This document shows, piece after piece, positions 13,026 through 25,620 of a stretch of 64,000 nucleotides of DNA; the first letter of the stretch is position 1; every line of letters starts with the position of its first letter. The notes under the pieces are model-generated. The model was not told where the DNA came from. It saw only the letters and a list, made by a program, of their open reading frames with translations, and ran no database searches. The position numbers and the translations under genes are program-made. The stretch comes from Lepidonotus clava (Eukaryota; Annelida; Polychaeta; Phyllodocida; Polynoidae): NCBI GenBank assembly GCA_936440205.1, contig OW387147.1:30095629-30159628 (forward strand). The letters run 5' to 3'.

Positions 13026-16000
13026 AACTAAATCAAAACCTACTTCAGAATTCGAAATCAAATATTCAATGATATCTTTCATGAAACTTTGGGAAATATT
13101 ACAACACACAATAAATTGTGATGAGAAAAAGATTCGCCGCCATTTTTTTCCCATAATGCACTTTGGTTTTTTATGCATGAAGTTAGAAATACAATGACAC
13201 AGATAATTGCGATTGGGGAAATTTAAAGGAATATGCTCGGTTTATGTGTAAACCATAGTTTGTTTATTTAAGAAATTGAATAAAATCATATTGAAATAAA
13301 TGGTAGAAGTATAGAAAAAGAGATATTGAAAATTCAGTAAAATCAATATTGCTTAATGCCAAACATTTGTGTATCGAACTGTCCATATATTGTCTATCAA
13401 ATAGTACAAATTTCGCGGATTCAAAAAGTGCGCATCTGGACGGCAAAACAGATCACATGTTTTGGCAAAATAAATTACTCGAGCATCTGGTGAATTCGAC
13501 AGTTGCCACTTTCCCGGTAAAGAAACGAACCGGGTGGATAATAATGACGGCAATTAATGTTCGCCTGTGCGAAATTTGGGGATAAAGACTCACATTACTT
13601 CCAGAACCCTAAATCTGGATCATCTGAGCGTGTCATAACAAACACGAGTCGATGTGAGTCAGTGCGAGCAAATGCAGAGTCATCTAGCGGAGTAATCAGG
13701 AACTACAAACATTGTGGCGCGCTTCCAGATGAAAGGGCGAGACGCAGAAAAAACCTTCCCCTTTGACTTATTGTGATAGGAGGAAATGAAGGGTTTTATA
13801 CACAGAGATGTTTTGTAACTGAAACGGAGTCCTAATGAATGGCAATAATATCTGACCCGCTTCTGAATCTAATCGTTTTATAAAAAGAGTACAGAGAGGG
13901 CGTTGTGTTGTCTGCATTTTATCACAGGATGAAACACACACCCCTCCCTCACCCTTGGCCAGGGATTGGAGTATCTCTTTATCAAACGCGGGTGATCTTA
14001 AGGTAGCTGTTTGGGTTCTCACAAAGAGCCGTATCTGGAGCAAACCTTACGTTCTTTAAAAATGTGATTAACGTTTAATATAGCTTTTAATAAGCCCATC
14101 TCATATAGGGTACTTCCAGGGTTGGACAAGGGTCGGACAAAATTCACGTATAAAGCATCCTTTCCTCTTAGAAGTTAGAGTTAGGGTTACTGAAATAAGC
14201 AAGAATTATGTTTTTCTATAACCCCAAGTATTGATAAAACATTATGATTTCTAAAATGTTACCAATTGACAGATTTGCAGGTTTGCCAGCCAATCAAAAT
14301 GCTGTATTTCAAGGAAAGTAGGGTCAAACAATATAGGTTGGGCTGACAAGCTTTAAAATTGTTTCCTATGGGGAAAAACCAATATGTAAAGCTGCATTTT
14401 ACAGATTTGAGAAGCATTTTGTCAACCAAATTTCTTTCGTAAATTTTGTATTATGTAACCGTCTTTATGGAAACAGCATTGAGGCAATGTTGAAAATATT
14501 TTATGGTAAACTTTAACATTGGTGTGAACTGGGATGGGCTTATTGTCAGCCTGAAGTCATTGGTATTACTTTGATTTCAGAATATATTTCATTGAGCATG
14601 ACATGATACATTGTCTTACAATTGTTTCTAAAAAGAGATATTCTTTCAATTATGTTTATTCATATTGACGTATTCCTTCAATAAAGAGAACTCTTAATCA
14701 TTTTCTGCTGTGATCGTTTATTCTAAAGGGATACATTTCATTTGTAACTTGTTATTGATAAGATATTCCTCGACTCCATTGACAAAACGCCTACTCATTT
14801 TGATTATGTCCGGAAACAAGTACAGAAAACATGCCACATAATAATGTGTATTGGTTGTGTTCCCTCCAAATATAGTCCTTCCACAATCATATCACTTCAT
14901 CGACAGTGATCTGCCAATATATTCTTTCTAGTACTGGATAATACGAACAGTAATCTCATCTCCACTAAACAAGTGAAATAAAAACATCTGGACGATTCTG
15001 GGACATTATGTACGACGTTTCCAATGCCCGGAGGTAGTCAATATATTGAATTAATGACTAAGTTGCTCTCAATTACTCTAGGAAGAAATAATCGGCTGTA
15101 GTTGTCAAAAAGAATCTAAAGGTTTAAATAATTATTGTGTTGTTATAGATCATTTTCTTCAGTTGTTTACTTTCATTTACAGTCATTTATAGGTGTCTCA
15201 CCCACCGATTTGCTGTTATCCCTGTACGATTTTGTCAACGACCACCAATGATTACAGAATCTTCAGCTGTTGTTTAGAGTTGTGTGCTCAAATCCATTTA
15301 GTGGAAGAGGGCCGTTAGGCTAATCCTCCTATGTTTTGGATATATCTCTAATCACTGGTCTCGGATAACTAATAATTAATTGACTCAATCAGAAGTGAAT
15401 AGATAGGATCATGACTTTTAGGTCATTTCTTGTGCATGTAGGTCGAGATACAAGATAGACTTTCTAGTGTAGTGTAGGGTCTAAATGACTAGTTTAGTGA
15501 CATATACGAAGTAAGAGGTCTCCAAACCCGAGTATTCCTGTCCCACCCAATCTTCTTTTGGCTGTACATATTTTGGCTGCATATAATCCCTATATCTTTC
15601 TCATCAATCTCCAACGTTCGCCCTAAAGATTTGAATTAAAGTAATTGCCCAGACAAAGATCTATTGATTCTCTCGAGGTTGCCATATCTGTTTACCTTTT
15701 TATATCATAGCAATGTGAGAATCTTATGACATAAACTTACTTTTAAAGTAATTGGATTCGTTGTGAAATAATTGCCTAAGCTCTATACCTGCATTAATTG
15801 AGATCTAGATAATTATATATCCATCCGTCATTTTAAAACTGATCGGTAAATACCATCTTCATGTGCAAAGGTCAGAGGTGAGAATGAAGTTACGGTATCC
15901 ACATCGTTTTAATGCATGATAAAGAAAACATTTGACCTCCCTACTCTCTGCAAATCAAGGTCAAGTACTTCGCAAAGTAACACTCTCTTCTCGACAGCTA

Positions 16001-16977
16001 TAAGATTTCAAACTTGTCCCTTGTAGGTCAGAATTCCCCTTAAATAACTCTTATATTTGTTGGAAATGCCTGTTTCAAATACTTCTATTGAAATGAGCCC
16101 ACACGGAGCACATCCTTCTCGAAATTATACTCAAAAAGCGGTAATGAAACGTTTCTAGCTGACATTTACGACTTTACAGTAATGCACTTCCTCCATAAAA
16201 TATTTGAAATATCAAAGGATAAAAAAAGGGTACGAGTCGACTGAGCCACTATAGGGAATTCATGTCGCAATAGGAAGCCAGACACATTTTTAATTCTTTA
16301 TCAGCTGCTTATAGAGAATTTTTAGAAATGGAGCTATTGCCAGCTGCGTTGCAGAGATTCACCTTCTAAACAATATATATTTAGATTCACATGAATTAGG
16401 GTGAGATGATAATTATATTCATCGGACCGAATTATGACTACAATGCAGATTGATATCATTTCACCTTATATTCAATAGCCATTATATCATTATCCCCTCA
16501 TTGGATACACGGCATTTATTTTAGATTACTTCAGTTGGTATAACGACTTTACCTCTGTATGTGATGGTGATGATACACTGTTTTGCAATCACTACCCTTC
16601 CTTCCTTCCCTCCCTATTCAAGACCGTTATAACTAAGTGAAATATTGCATTTTGCAAGATAGAATTGACAAATTATACTAGCTTAATAGTATCTAACGCC
16701 TTCTGACTACTCAACTTGGGTTAGCACTTTCATTCCAGCCACCAAAAAAAAGTACGAAATTTCAATAGAAATTCGTCCTAAGAAAAAAATGTTCAAAAAT
16801 TTCGTGGACATTAAAATTCAGTAAAAAAATCATACTAAAGGCATTCCCAATGTATATTTTCACCTAAAATGCGTTCTGATGTGTGTTTGAAATACATTGG
16901 TAGAATATGAGATTGTATGATTTTGAAATAAACTGGAAAAAAAATCCACGACAATTTTCTGAGGATTGAATCCCACG
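13022..16977. other. Gene-free AT-rich stretch
   Basis: I see no coding exon, RNA gene or clear repeat. A slightly GC-richer patch with CpGs lies at about 13.48-13.77 kb. Everything from 14 to 17 kb is uniform AT-rich DNA with short frames only. Confidence 0.45.
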
Positions 16978-17199
16978 TTAGGTCAATGGACCTATCGTGG
17001 ATGTTATAACTCTTCGTGATTTTTCGTAGTCATTTTTGGTATGCCCTCCCTGGTTCATTCCATTTGGTAGGAACATCTTCACACACTGGTTCCCATCCTT
17101 CCAGAGCCCAGCAGCCCTAGTGGCCGCGGGACCCAGCTCTCCGTCCGACCAATCATTAGTCGGATTTATTCGCTGCCCGTCTTGTTCCTCCTTAGGCAT
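16978..17199 (-). pseudogene. Possible metallopeptidase-like exon fragment
   Basis: An open frame of 73 codons in otherwise stop-rich AT-rich DNA. Its middle, RAAGLWKDGNQCVKMFLPNG, recalls the N-terminal edge of astacin/matrixin-like zinc peptidases, where LW-x-x-G is followed by a beta strand and FL-x-G. The frame is GC-richer than its flanks. It ends shortly after the strand, and no HExxH zinc site or further domain follows in this frame. It may be a decayed gene, a single exon or chance. The family call is from memory of motif style only. Confidence 0.2.
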
Positions 17200-17699
17200 T
17201 AAGTAAAAGTGTTTTTGGCCAATTTCTCCCTAGGCCCAAACCAAGTGTATGGTACGCCCGATGGCAACTGACAAGAGCAAACGTTTTTTGGTTCTAATCA
17301 ATAAGGACTGTACAGTGTACTGGAATGTGAGCCTTACTTTCCTTGAAAAAAAATCAAGAACAAATTAAATAGGACATAACCTTAGTGTCTCCGCTAATGA
17401 ATACAACAAAGTTTCATGCAATCGGATTAAAACTGAATCAATTTCTTCACTTTTTTAGGCAAACTTTAGGTTTTTGGAGAAAATTGTAATATTATAAGTG
17501 ATTTACTCTAATTTAAGTACTGATGAAAAAGCTGATATTGTAGCACAAAGGTCATTTCTCAGATGCTTGTTCTGTATTTTACAAAATGTTACTTTTGAAT
17601 AGAATGTGCTATACCTCGCCAACCCACGTTTATACCGCCTGTTTACTGAAAACACTTGGAGAACTGTGTTCTCAAATGGCAATTATAACACTGAACACT

Positions 17700-18064
17700 C
17701 GGTTTCCCAGCGATAAAATCCTCCTGCCAAGCCCGGGTTTCTTCTGATTTAGATGGCGGCTAGAATAGCCTCGTCAGTCCTTTCTGTATTTGTAAAGTCT
17801 CGCCTGGTCTCGCCAAGGTGCCGAGACTTGACGTGGTTTCCGCTGGAGGAAGCCATCTTGGATTTCACCTTTTTCGGTCCCTTTGCCCATTCTTATGCGC
17901 TGGCTGAGTGTTGCACCGGTTTCCGGCGTGATGGAAGTGTTTGCTATGTACTGCTGGAGACCGACTTGACAGTGTTTTGTCTTCCCCAAAGTTGGGAATT
18001 CGATATTCAATCTGAATTGCAACTGGCGTAGCACGGGAATGACAGTTTGAGCTGAAGCATGCAT
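17700..18064. promoter_or_regulatory. GC-rich patch, possible promoter and first exon
   Basis: GC content rises sharply against flanks near 35%. Two YY1-type sites are seen: AGATGGCGGC at 17751 on the plus strand and CCAAGATGGC on the minus strand near 17860. The first also supplies an ATG at 17753 in good context. It opens a 92-codon frame whose start, MAARIASSVLSVFVKSRLVS, is Arg/Ser-rich and amphipathic like a mitochondrial presequence. No domain follows. This could be a 5' exon, or only a promoter. Confidence 0.3.
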
Positions 18065-21000
18065 CTAAAAGTGATGATATGTACAATGAATTCTACAGAT
18101 TCAACTTAATGATTCCTTTCTCTTATTTCTCTTTATTACTCATCGAAGTCTGGTTTAACCAGTTTAACTATAACTTCCTTAGATTTTGAATGAACGGTAT
18201 TTTGTGTGTTTTGAATAAATATTGAGCTATAAAAATAATTAAATCAACACACAGTTTACATGAGTTCTAACTGTTAATCTTTCGTTTCGTTGTAAGGTTT
18301 ATCCCTTTAGTCGATGGTCTAAGTTTAAGTACCAGAATGGTTATTATTTCTCCTTATAACGTTGTAATGTACTGTACAACGGAAACGTACATACGCTTAC
18401 TTTCGGGTCCAACGATTTCTGCTAAATTCATAAAAGTTATTATATTATGATCTATATGCTTTTCACCTATAGATGAATACTTTATGACATAATCGAAGCA
18501 TTTTACGGTGTGTTCATTTCCGTGGGTAGTCAACGAGCGCAAATTAACATAAATGATAAGATATGCAAGAAGCGAAATTTCATAATCATGTTTACAGTAA
18601 CCGTTCTTGACCCTGCGTGTTATGGGAATTTCAAAATTATTTTGAAGTCCATATGTCTCTCTTCCATGTAGATTACATGAGGCAATTATAGATAAAAATG
18701 TTTCATGGCATACCAACACGACAGGTTGGATATACATACGATATTGCCAGAGAAATCAAAGTTCCTATATTTAGTAGTTTGTTGACTGATAAGCGGGCGT
18801 TGCTTCCCATCTGCGTGCAGAGGTAACTTATACAAGTACCAACGTCATCAGTGAACAAAGAAACAGCCTCAGGCATTGGTTCAGACGGCACGTCATTACT
18901 GCAGCTCCCCTTACAAGTTGTGTGCTTTCATGCCCCCGACAGATAGAGTTCTGGTTCATATTTACATTTGATGCGTGACCAAATTCAGAGCCAAATGCAT
19001 TGTCACATATACATTGTCAACGATCAAAGTCATTTCTGTTCTGTAGATAGCAGCCCAGCAAAAGACATTTGCCTTGTGCCAAGTTAACATGGCGATTGAA
19101 TTTAAAGGGGTTCGTTCACTAAACTGAAAGACTAGTTAGAATAGTTAACCACATTTGTGAATTACGACTCGGTATCTTTTTTTGTGGATTGGCAACAATA
19201 CTGTGTTCTTAGTATACTTTGATTGCATACAAATAAGTTAAACTGCATGTTTATATGATTGCATGAATTGTCATCCCCAGAATATAAACGTGTTCTACCT
19301 TTGGTTGTTTATGTTGTGATTCGAATAAATAACAAGATATAATGGTACTGTGCGTGAAGACATTGTTTATGTTCTCAATAGTTCTGTGTTTTAGTTATAC
19401 CTTTATACTTACCCTCATAAGTGGGGAAGATATTATGGTCGAATCTCTTTTTTGAATTTATCAGGAAGAGCTGAAATCTATCAGAAATCATTGAGAATGA
19501 CCAGAAATAGCCCAGAAGAGGTGTTGAAAGATCTAATCAGAAGCATATATATCAATGTTAGATATTGTTAAAATCACCCACTTATACGACAATAGTCTTT
19601 ATCGTATTGCTCAATGGGTTGCATCTTTTCACAGGTACAAAGTCAATGATCAAACGACCTTAACAATCTGATCACACTGATCATAAACCTTATCTTAAAA
19701 ATTGTCCCTTTGCATGTGTGAACACTTTTACTTTTCAATTTAGAGTGTTTCTATCCCCTTAGTTGGACATTGTCAACCAACAATTAGGAACATGATTGTT
19801 CCTGACATTCCCAAGACTTTGAAGTTAATAGGTTAACCTGTGTATGCACGGAATGAAATGGAATATGCGGAAGAAGATGGAATGATTCACCGATGATGAT
19901 ATGACATGGCCTGTGCTTTTAGATGTTTATGTTTCCTAGTCCTGCAGTGTACAACGGCTTATACCTGTGCACTGATGACAATGTTTGTGATAGGTTCAAA
20001 GCGCGGATAAAAATGGCAGAAGAATGACGTTTCCCCAGGATATGTAGGCAAAGATTAAATATATCAAAGGTAAAAGGTAAAACCGTATGACGTGAGACAG
20101 CGTTCCTTTATCTGTTTATGTGAAGAATGATAGAGAATGTAAGTATGTTTTGGGTTTCTGCAGAAAGGGTTGTGCTGATTTTCCTTCCTGGGCGAGTCTT
20201 GTGAACTATGGTTTGGTGCTCAAGACTTCACAGAATATTATCAGATACTGACACAAAGAACGACTGTATAACAAAAGACCCTTTTATGATCTCAGTCAAT
20301 GTCCTTGGAAATTAGTGTAACAGGCTATGGTACACAGATAAGTATTACCTTCAGTAGCAATGTCTGAAAGGTGATTACTTATGAATAAATCCTGATATTA
20401 TGTAGAAAGGTATACGTCTCATATCAGATTATGAACATGATGAGCAAACATTCTGTTATCTGTAAGAGCCATCGTATACCTTATTTCAAAAGGACAGATG
20501 AGATTGATAATTCATAAGGTCCCATCAAACAGTTGATATTATTGTTTAGAAAGGGTTCACGACGTCGTTTGTAAACATGTTTTGAATTATTCATCTGACG
20601 AGAATGAGAGTACTCTTTTTAAATATACTACTCAAGCCATAATTCACATGACGCTTGTTTATAGAATACAACGCACGCTATAAGGTCCATATTCCTATTC
20701 CTTGAGTAGAGAACTAAAAGAATATATATCCTCATTACCAGTAAAACTGTACCAGCGTACATGAATTATGATCTTAAAACACTTAATTCAGATTCAGTAT
20801 AGTGATAATATACACAGCAAGATTTGTTTTCATATTTTCTTCTCAGCTAGAATAATATAGAGTGTGATTGGAAATAACAAGGAATAACAGGTGATTGGTT
20901 TAGACAAAATTAAATAGGATTATTTATTTCATCCTCCTAGTTACATTGACTCTAAAAATTAAAAATCTGCTGCGAAGTGTTGTTGATGCAGTTGAATCAT

Positions 21001-22069
21001 GAATGACCAACAGTCACGTTACACAGATTATAATGACATGACAACAACTTAGTGTAACTATGGTAACGGAACAGTTACGCCACCACCACTGCCAAAATAA
21101 CAATATTGATTCATGCATCACTAAACAAAATAATTATTATTATGTATAGTTATTTACATTTGTGCTATCCATTCCCAATATTATTTATGAAATATATGCA
21201 ACGGCGTGACACACGTGATGTTATAAGCATCAATTTCCCATTTCCCTACACTACTCGCTACGACATAATGGTAGGATGATGATTGATTCAATTCGCGTTA
21301 ATTAATGGGGAACATTTATTTTCAAATCCGAGATCAACCACTGAAAGCGTGTTTGATTTTTCTCAGTAAATAATACCTCCAATGAAAAGTACATGTTCGG
21401 TTTGACATAAGGCAGTATGAATAATTCTTATTATACCCCTGGCTTGTGCATTTGATGTGAAAGAAATTCATGCATAGCCTTGGGGAATTAAACGAGAGTA
21501 GTTGACAATGTCCTGGATCATGGTAATATCTTCAAGTCTTTGATAAAAAAGAGAAATATTCAATTGTGCGATTAACATAGCTGCCATTGTTCGAGGCTTC
21601 AAAAGGCCATATTGTACAGGGCGCCTATGCTGATCAGTTAACAGTGCACATTGTGAACTAAGGAAACTTTATCCATTACAGGTTGTGATTCAATGCTTTA
21701 AAGCAAGGAATAAACAAGGCCTTAAAGGATTCTATGAGTCAATAAGAGATCCTCGTAGCAGAATTACAAAGAATAACAACCCCATTAAAGTAATATAGCT
21801 AAGAATATGTATTTGTACAGATACACTAACTGCAAGAGCGAATGAATGAAAAGGTACTTATATAACAGGATGCACGTATTGTGTGAGAAGTGCTATGTAG
21901 GTTAATCCTTGTTATCTACTCTAACCGTACGCACCACTCTTAAGACACTGCCAAGCGGCGTCAATGGAAGATAAACTGGTAGTAGGATAGACGAAGAAAA
22001 AAGGGAGGCAAAAAGTCAAGAGCAAAGTCTGCAATGGGAAAAGTTACTGCGGAATTCTCAAGAAATTAA
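18065..22069. other. Gene-free AT-rich stretch
   Basis: Uniform AT-rich sequence. Frames reach 127 codons on the minus strand at 18.35-18.74 kb but show no domain, biased composition or splice context. No RNA gene, array or terminal repeat was recognised. Confidence 0.45.
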
Positions 22070-22640
22070 GGGTCAGTTTCCGAGAGAAAAAACAAGTCCT
22101 TTCTCCTCCCATTCACTGTGCGAACTAACGTCGTTATCTCGCTTCCCACTAGAGGCGCCAGCGTCACTCCGGGTCTGAGGGTTGTCTATAGGCCAGAGGA
22201 ACGTGTGCCCCCTCCTGCCCCCCACTACACCTAACTGGTTCCGGCCCGTAATTATCCTGCAGTATTGTCTCGGCTGCAATACAAACTTGTTGACACCTTC
22301 CGACCTGCAGCCACGTCCTGTCGTTATTTCTTACTAACCCCTCTTCTGGTTCCGGTATAATTGCCCCCTTGCGCGCGCACCGTGTCAAGCGGCCGGAAGT
22401 GTGGGCGATCACGCCATCTAGCGGAGGGCGTCGACGAGGCGCGCCAAATCAGGCTAATATCGCCCGGGTTGTGCTGGCGGTGTGGCGGCGGCGGTTTTCC
22501 CCTGTAAGGAAGTTAAGTGACTTCGTTTTGCCCGGTTAAGGGGGTTGTGTGGGAGCCTAGGGGGAGGGGTGTCCCGTGAATCAAAAGGTGAGGGACGGGA
22601 GTGGGTGGAGAAAAGGGGGGCATGAAGTATCCGGCCAGAT
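22070..22640. promoter_or_regulatory. GC/CpG-rich patch with ETS and YY1/CTCF-like motifs
   Basis: A 0.5-kb CpG-containing island in AT-rich surroundings. CCGGAAGTG, an ETS-type core, lies at 22393. On the minus strand, CCGCTAGATGGC (22413-22424) fits a CTCF-like core at 11 of 12 positions and also overlaps a YY1-like GATGGC. GGCGGCGGCGG follows near 22487. Such clusters typify housekeeping promoters, but no linked coding exon is visible. Confidence 0.35.
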
Positions 22641-24412
22641 TGTGGCAGGTGAAGGGGCGGGGAGGGGGCGTCCTAAGGCCCTTACAGAATCTGTCGCCTG
22701 ATGGTGTAAAGGGGCGGTTCGGGGATGTGGGAAGGGCGTCGTGTGAGATTGTGGTAGACCTAGGCCCAAAACACAGGTTGGATGGGTTTATATTCTACCG
22801 TGAATCTTATAAATAAGCCAGATGATGAGCAAGCCACCATTTTAAATTGCCATAAAGATAGATTGCTGTATAGCATTGTATGACGTCATAATCAACCCTA
22901 CATTTGTTTTATTTGTCTACTCGAGAATATAGTGTTATTATCTAACCCAAAGAGGCCCTTCAGGTTCTATGTTGACATTTAGTATAGGCCCGATCAAAGA
23001 AAATCAGAATAAAATGAAAATATGCGCTGCGATTGCAAATTTGTCGCTGCTGTTCAACGACAGCTGAAGTAAAGGGAAGGAAGCGTGCACGACATCCTAC
23101 GAGTGCCTCTAGGGCAATTCCGGTTCCTTAACTTAGTTACCTTAATGAATTGGAATTTTTCATATTCATAATGCAAAGGAAGTTTTGATACGCCTTTACC
23201 TCAACCTGCATGTTTATCGGATTATCAAGGAGTATCGAAAAATACATGGTGCCTAAATATAATTACTCCATTTTATAATGTTCGTCAATTAACCAGTTTA
23301 CTCAGAATACACGTATGGCTCCGGTGACTCATGTAGAACAATATACAGGAAGCTCTTTGATGTAAGGATACATGCCGCTGCCTTAATCATACAAAGCTAT
23401 ATATCTGACCGCTTATCTATATCAAGGCAGTGCCGTGTGGCGGAGTTTCCTGGCGAAAAAACCCTTTTTGTGAGTAGTAATGATAATTGGTTGAAAACAC
23501 AGAGTTATATCTATCTGCATACATCGAAAATAAACTTGTATTTTTTTGTGTCTTAAAGTTGCTGATAAAGCACTAATATCTAAGTATTAGCCGAGAGGTG
23601 ATACCGGAGTTGGTAGACAAAAATTGTTTACATCATAAATAGCACACCGCAATGTTCCTATCAAATATTCTTACACATTGTATTATGATTATTTGTGTGC
23701 CGGATATCTAGAAAACGAAATCGTTCAGTGACAATATACTGAGTTCATTAAGTTCTTTCTATCACATTTAATGTAAACCTCGAACGAATTGATTTTAAAT
23801 ACACATGTCAGATTATGTATTAGAACCAAGAATTGAAATTTGATAACTACGGATAAAAGCGTACTATTTTTCTAACTTTTGGAAAGACAGAGCATTAATC
23901 AAGTTAAAGACAATGTTGGAATGTCACCTCTTGAAAGCCGTAGCTACAAAAAGTAATGAGTTCATTCATCAAGTTACAATGGTGTAAAGAACTAACGGCA
24001 CAATGTATGACCTAGTTAGGCGACCTACTTATGATGACCTCATTTTTCCATCGGAGACATCTCGGTTAACACAAAGAGACCTGTCTGAAATGTCAAGTGC
24101 GCAGCCGGCGTGGTCGGTAGGGTGAAGTGTATATCGATTTACACCCCTAGGAGACAAAGGATGGCCCCCTACTATCCTCCAGACACCTATCTAAACCCCT
24201 TATCAGCCACCCCTACAACACCTGGCTGCCAATATTGCTTCCACCCCTATTTTTTCTCGATGATATAAGTTAAAGGACAAGAGGACAATGTTGCAACCCA
24301 CCCGAAACATATTGAACAATTGTGTTCCAGAAACATAGGTTGCAAACTTAAGGTGGTAAGATAACCATTGTTTTCCTAATATAGATTTTTATCTCACGTT
24401 GGGGGTATGGAC
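22641..24412. other. Gene-free stretch
   Basis: Apart from the tail of the GC-rich patch up to about 22.75 kb, this is AT-rich DNA with no supported gene, repeat or RNA. Confidence 0.45.
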
Positions 24413-24676
24413 CCTTAAATTCGACAGTGCGACATGGCTATTTCTTAAATTCGACACGGCGACACAGCCGTTTTTTAAATTCGACAGGCGACATGGTAAC
24501 TTAGCCTAGGGACAAATGACATTGCTCTTTCCTTAAATTCGACATGCGACATCAGCTGTAAAAAGATAATGACAAGGGACATGGCCATTTCTTAAATTCG
24601 ACATGGGACATGGGTATTAACTGAGTTATAACGACATGCGACAGGGCTATTTTTTAAATTCGACACTCGACATGGG
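24413..24676 (+). repeat. Periodic TTAAATTCGACA array
   Basis: TTAAATTCGACA occurs six times, at 24415, 24445, 24475, 24533, 24592 and 24654, so spacings are 30, 30, 58, 59 and 62. Each is followed within a few bases by a second GACA-type half, for example GCGACATGG. In the double-length intervals, degenerate units such as GACAAGGGACATGG and AACGACATGCGACAGGG sit near the missing 30-bp positions. The simplest reading is about nine units of a 30-bp minisatellite in which some units have decayed. Flanks are unremarkable. Confidence 0.85.
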
Positions 24677-25199
24677 GACCCCCCGTCTAGACCCCCCACG
24701 TTAACGTTTCCCTAGTGCGTTATGAATCAATGATTTGATAATAGGGGTAAAATGATGGATTGGTGTCAATTGGGCGCAACTATCGTTTCTTCAGCCAGAT
24801 GGTGTCATTCATAAAAGCTTTCGCAAAGATTAAACCATACTTAGACCATACAATTACGTCAATTGTATGACGTGACGGGTCTGATATGAGAAGCAACAAT
24901 TGACCTTATTCTGTTTTCAAGGTACAATATATTTGATGTCGATAACGATCGCAATGTGTGTCTGTCATTGCGGTATTCACTAAAACTATTTCATTTTTTT
25001 AATGCGATGACTCGAAGTGCACCGTGTTGTACCAATCGCTGTATTAAACGCTACATCATATCATTACTGCTAAATAAATCTTTGATGATCTAAAAAAAAA
25101 AAAATATTGTTTATGTTAGCACAAACAAGTAGCACAAAACCAAATAACGCGTTTTCCATTTAAATTATTATGACCACTAACTAAATACTAGTGAACTAA

Positions 25200-25620
25200 G
25201 CTTGGATACACATGACAGGTTAGTCATGCGCAGTCGAACTCATCCCCGATATCCTCCACAAAGCACACCAACTCACCAATCGAACATCTCGCGCATGCGC
25301 ACTACCCCTGTACCTGTAAGTAGGGCCTTAACCTATTTAGGCTTTCCCTTTGAGCATGCGTGACTGTTGTCTGCGGCCAGGGGGCGCCACAGAGGGGCTG
25401 GTCACCAAAGCGAGGCTGTAATGGGTGACTCCCCGGATGTGGTCACCCTTTGATACCAGACCGCCGCCAGGGGTCGCCCCGCCCGGAGTGGGGGGCACTG
25501 AGGGGGTACAGGAGGAGGTGCGGGCAAGAGGCTGGAGTTTCACAACAATGGGCAGAGGCAGGGATCACATGTTAAAAGCCGCAAAGCCGCAAAGCCAGGT
25601 GCACGGATCACCATAGGCTG
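25200..25620. promoter_or_regulatory. GC-rich patch with NRF1-like and CTCF-like motifs
   Basis: GCGCATGCGC, the palindromic NRF1-type site, lies near 25290, and ATGCGTGAC near 25355. GCGGCCAGGGGGCGCC (25373-25388) resembles the extended CTCF motif. Several short frames here have no domain. Candidate promoter or insulator only. Confidence 0.35.

Noticed and set aside
18354-18737. 127-codon minus-strand frame
   Set aside because: AT-rich, no domain, no supporting context; within chance length for this window.
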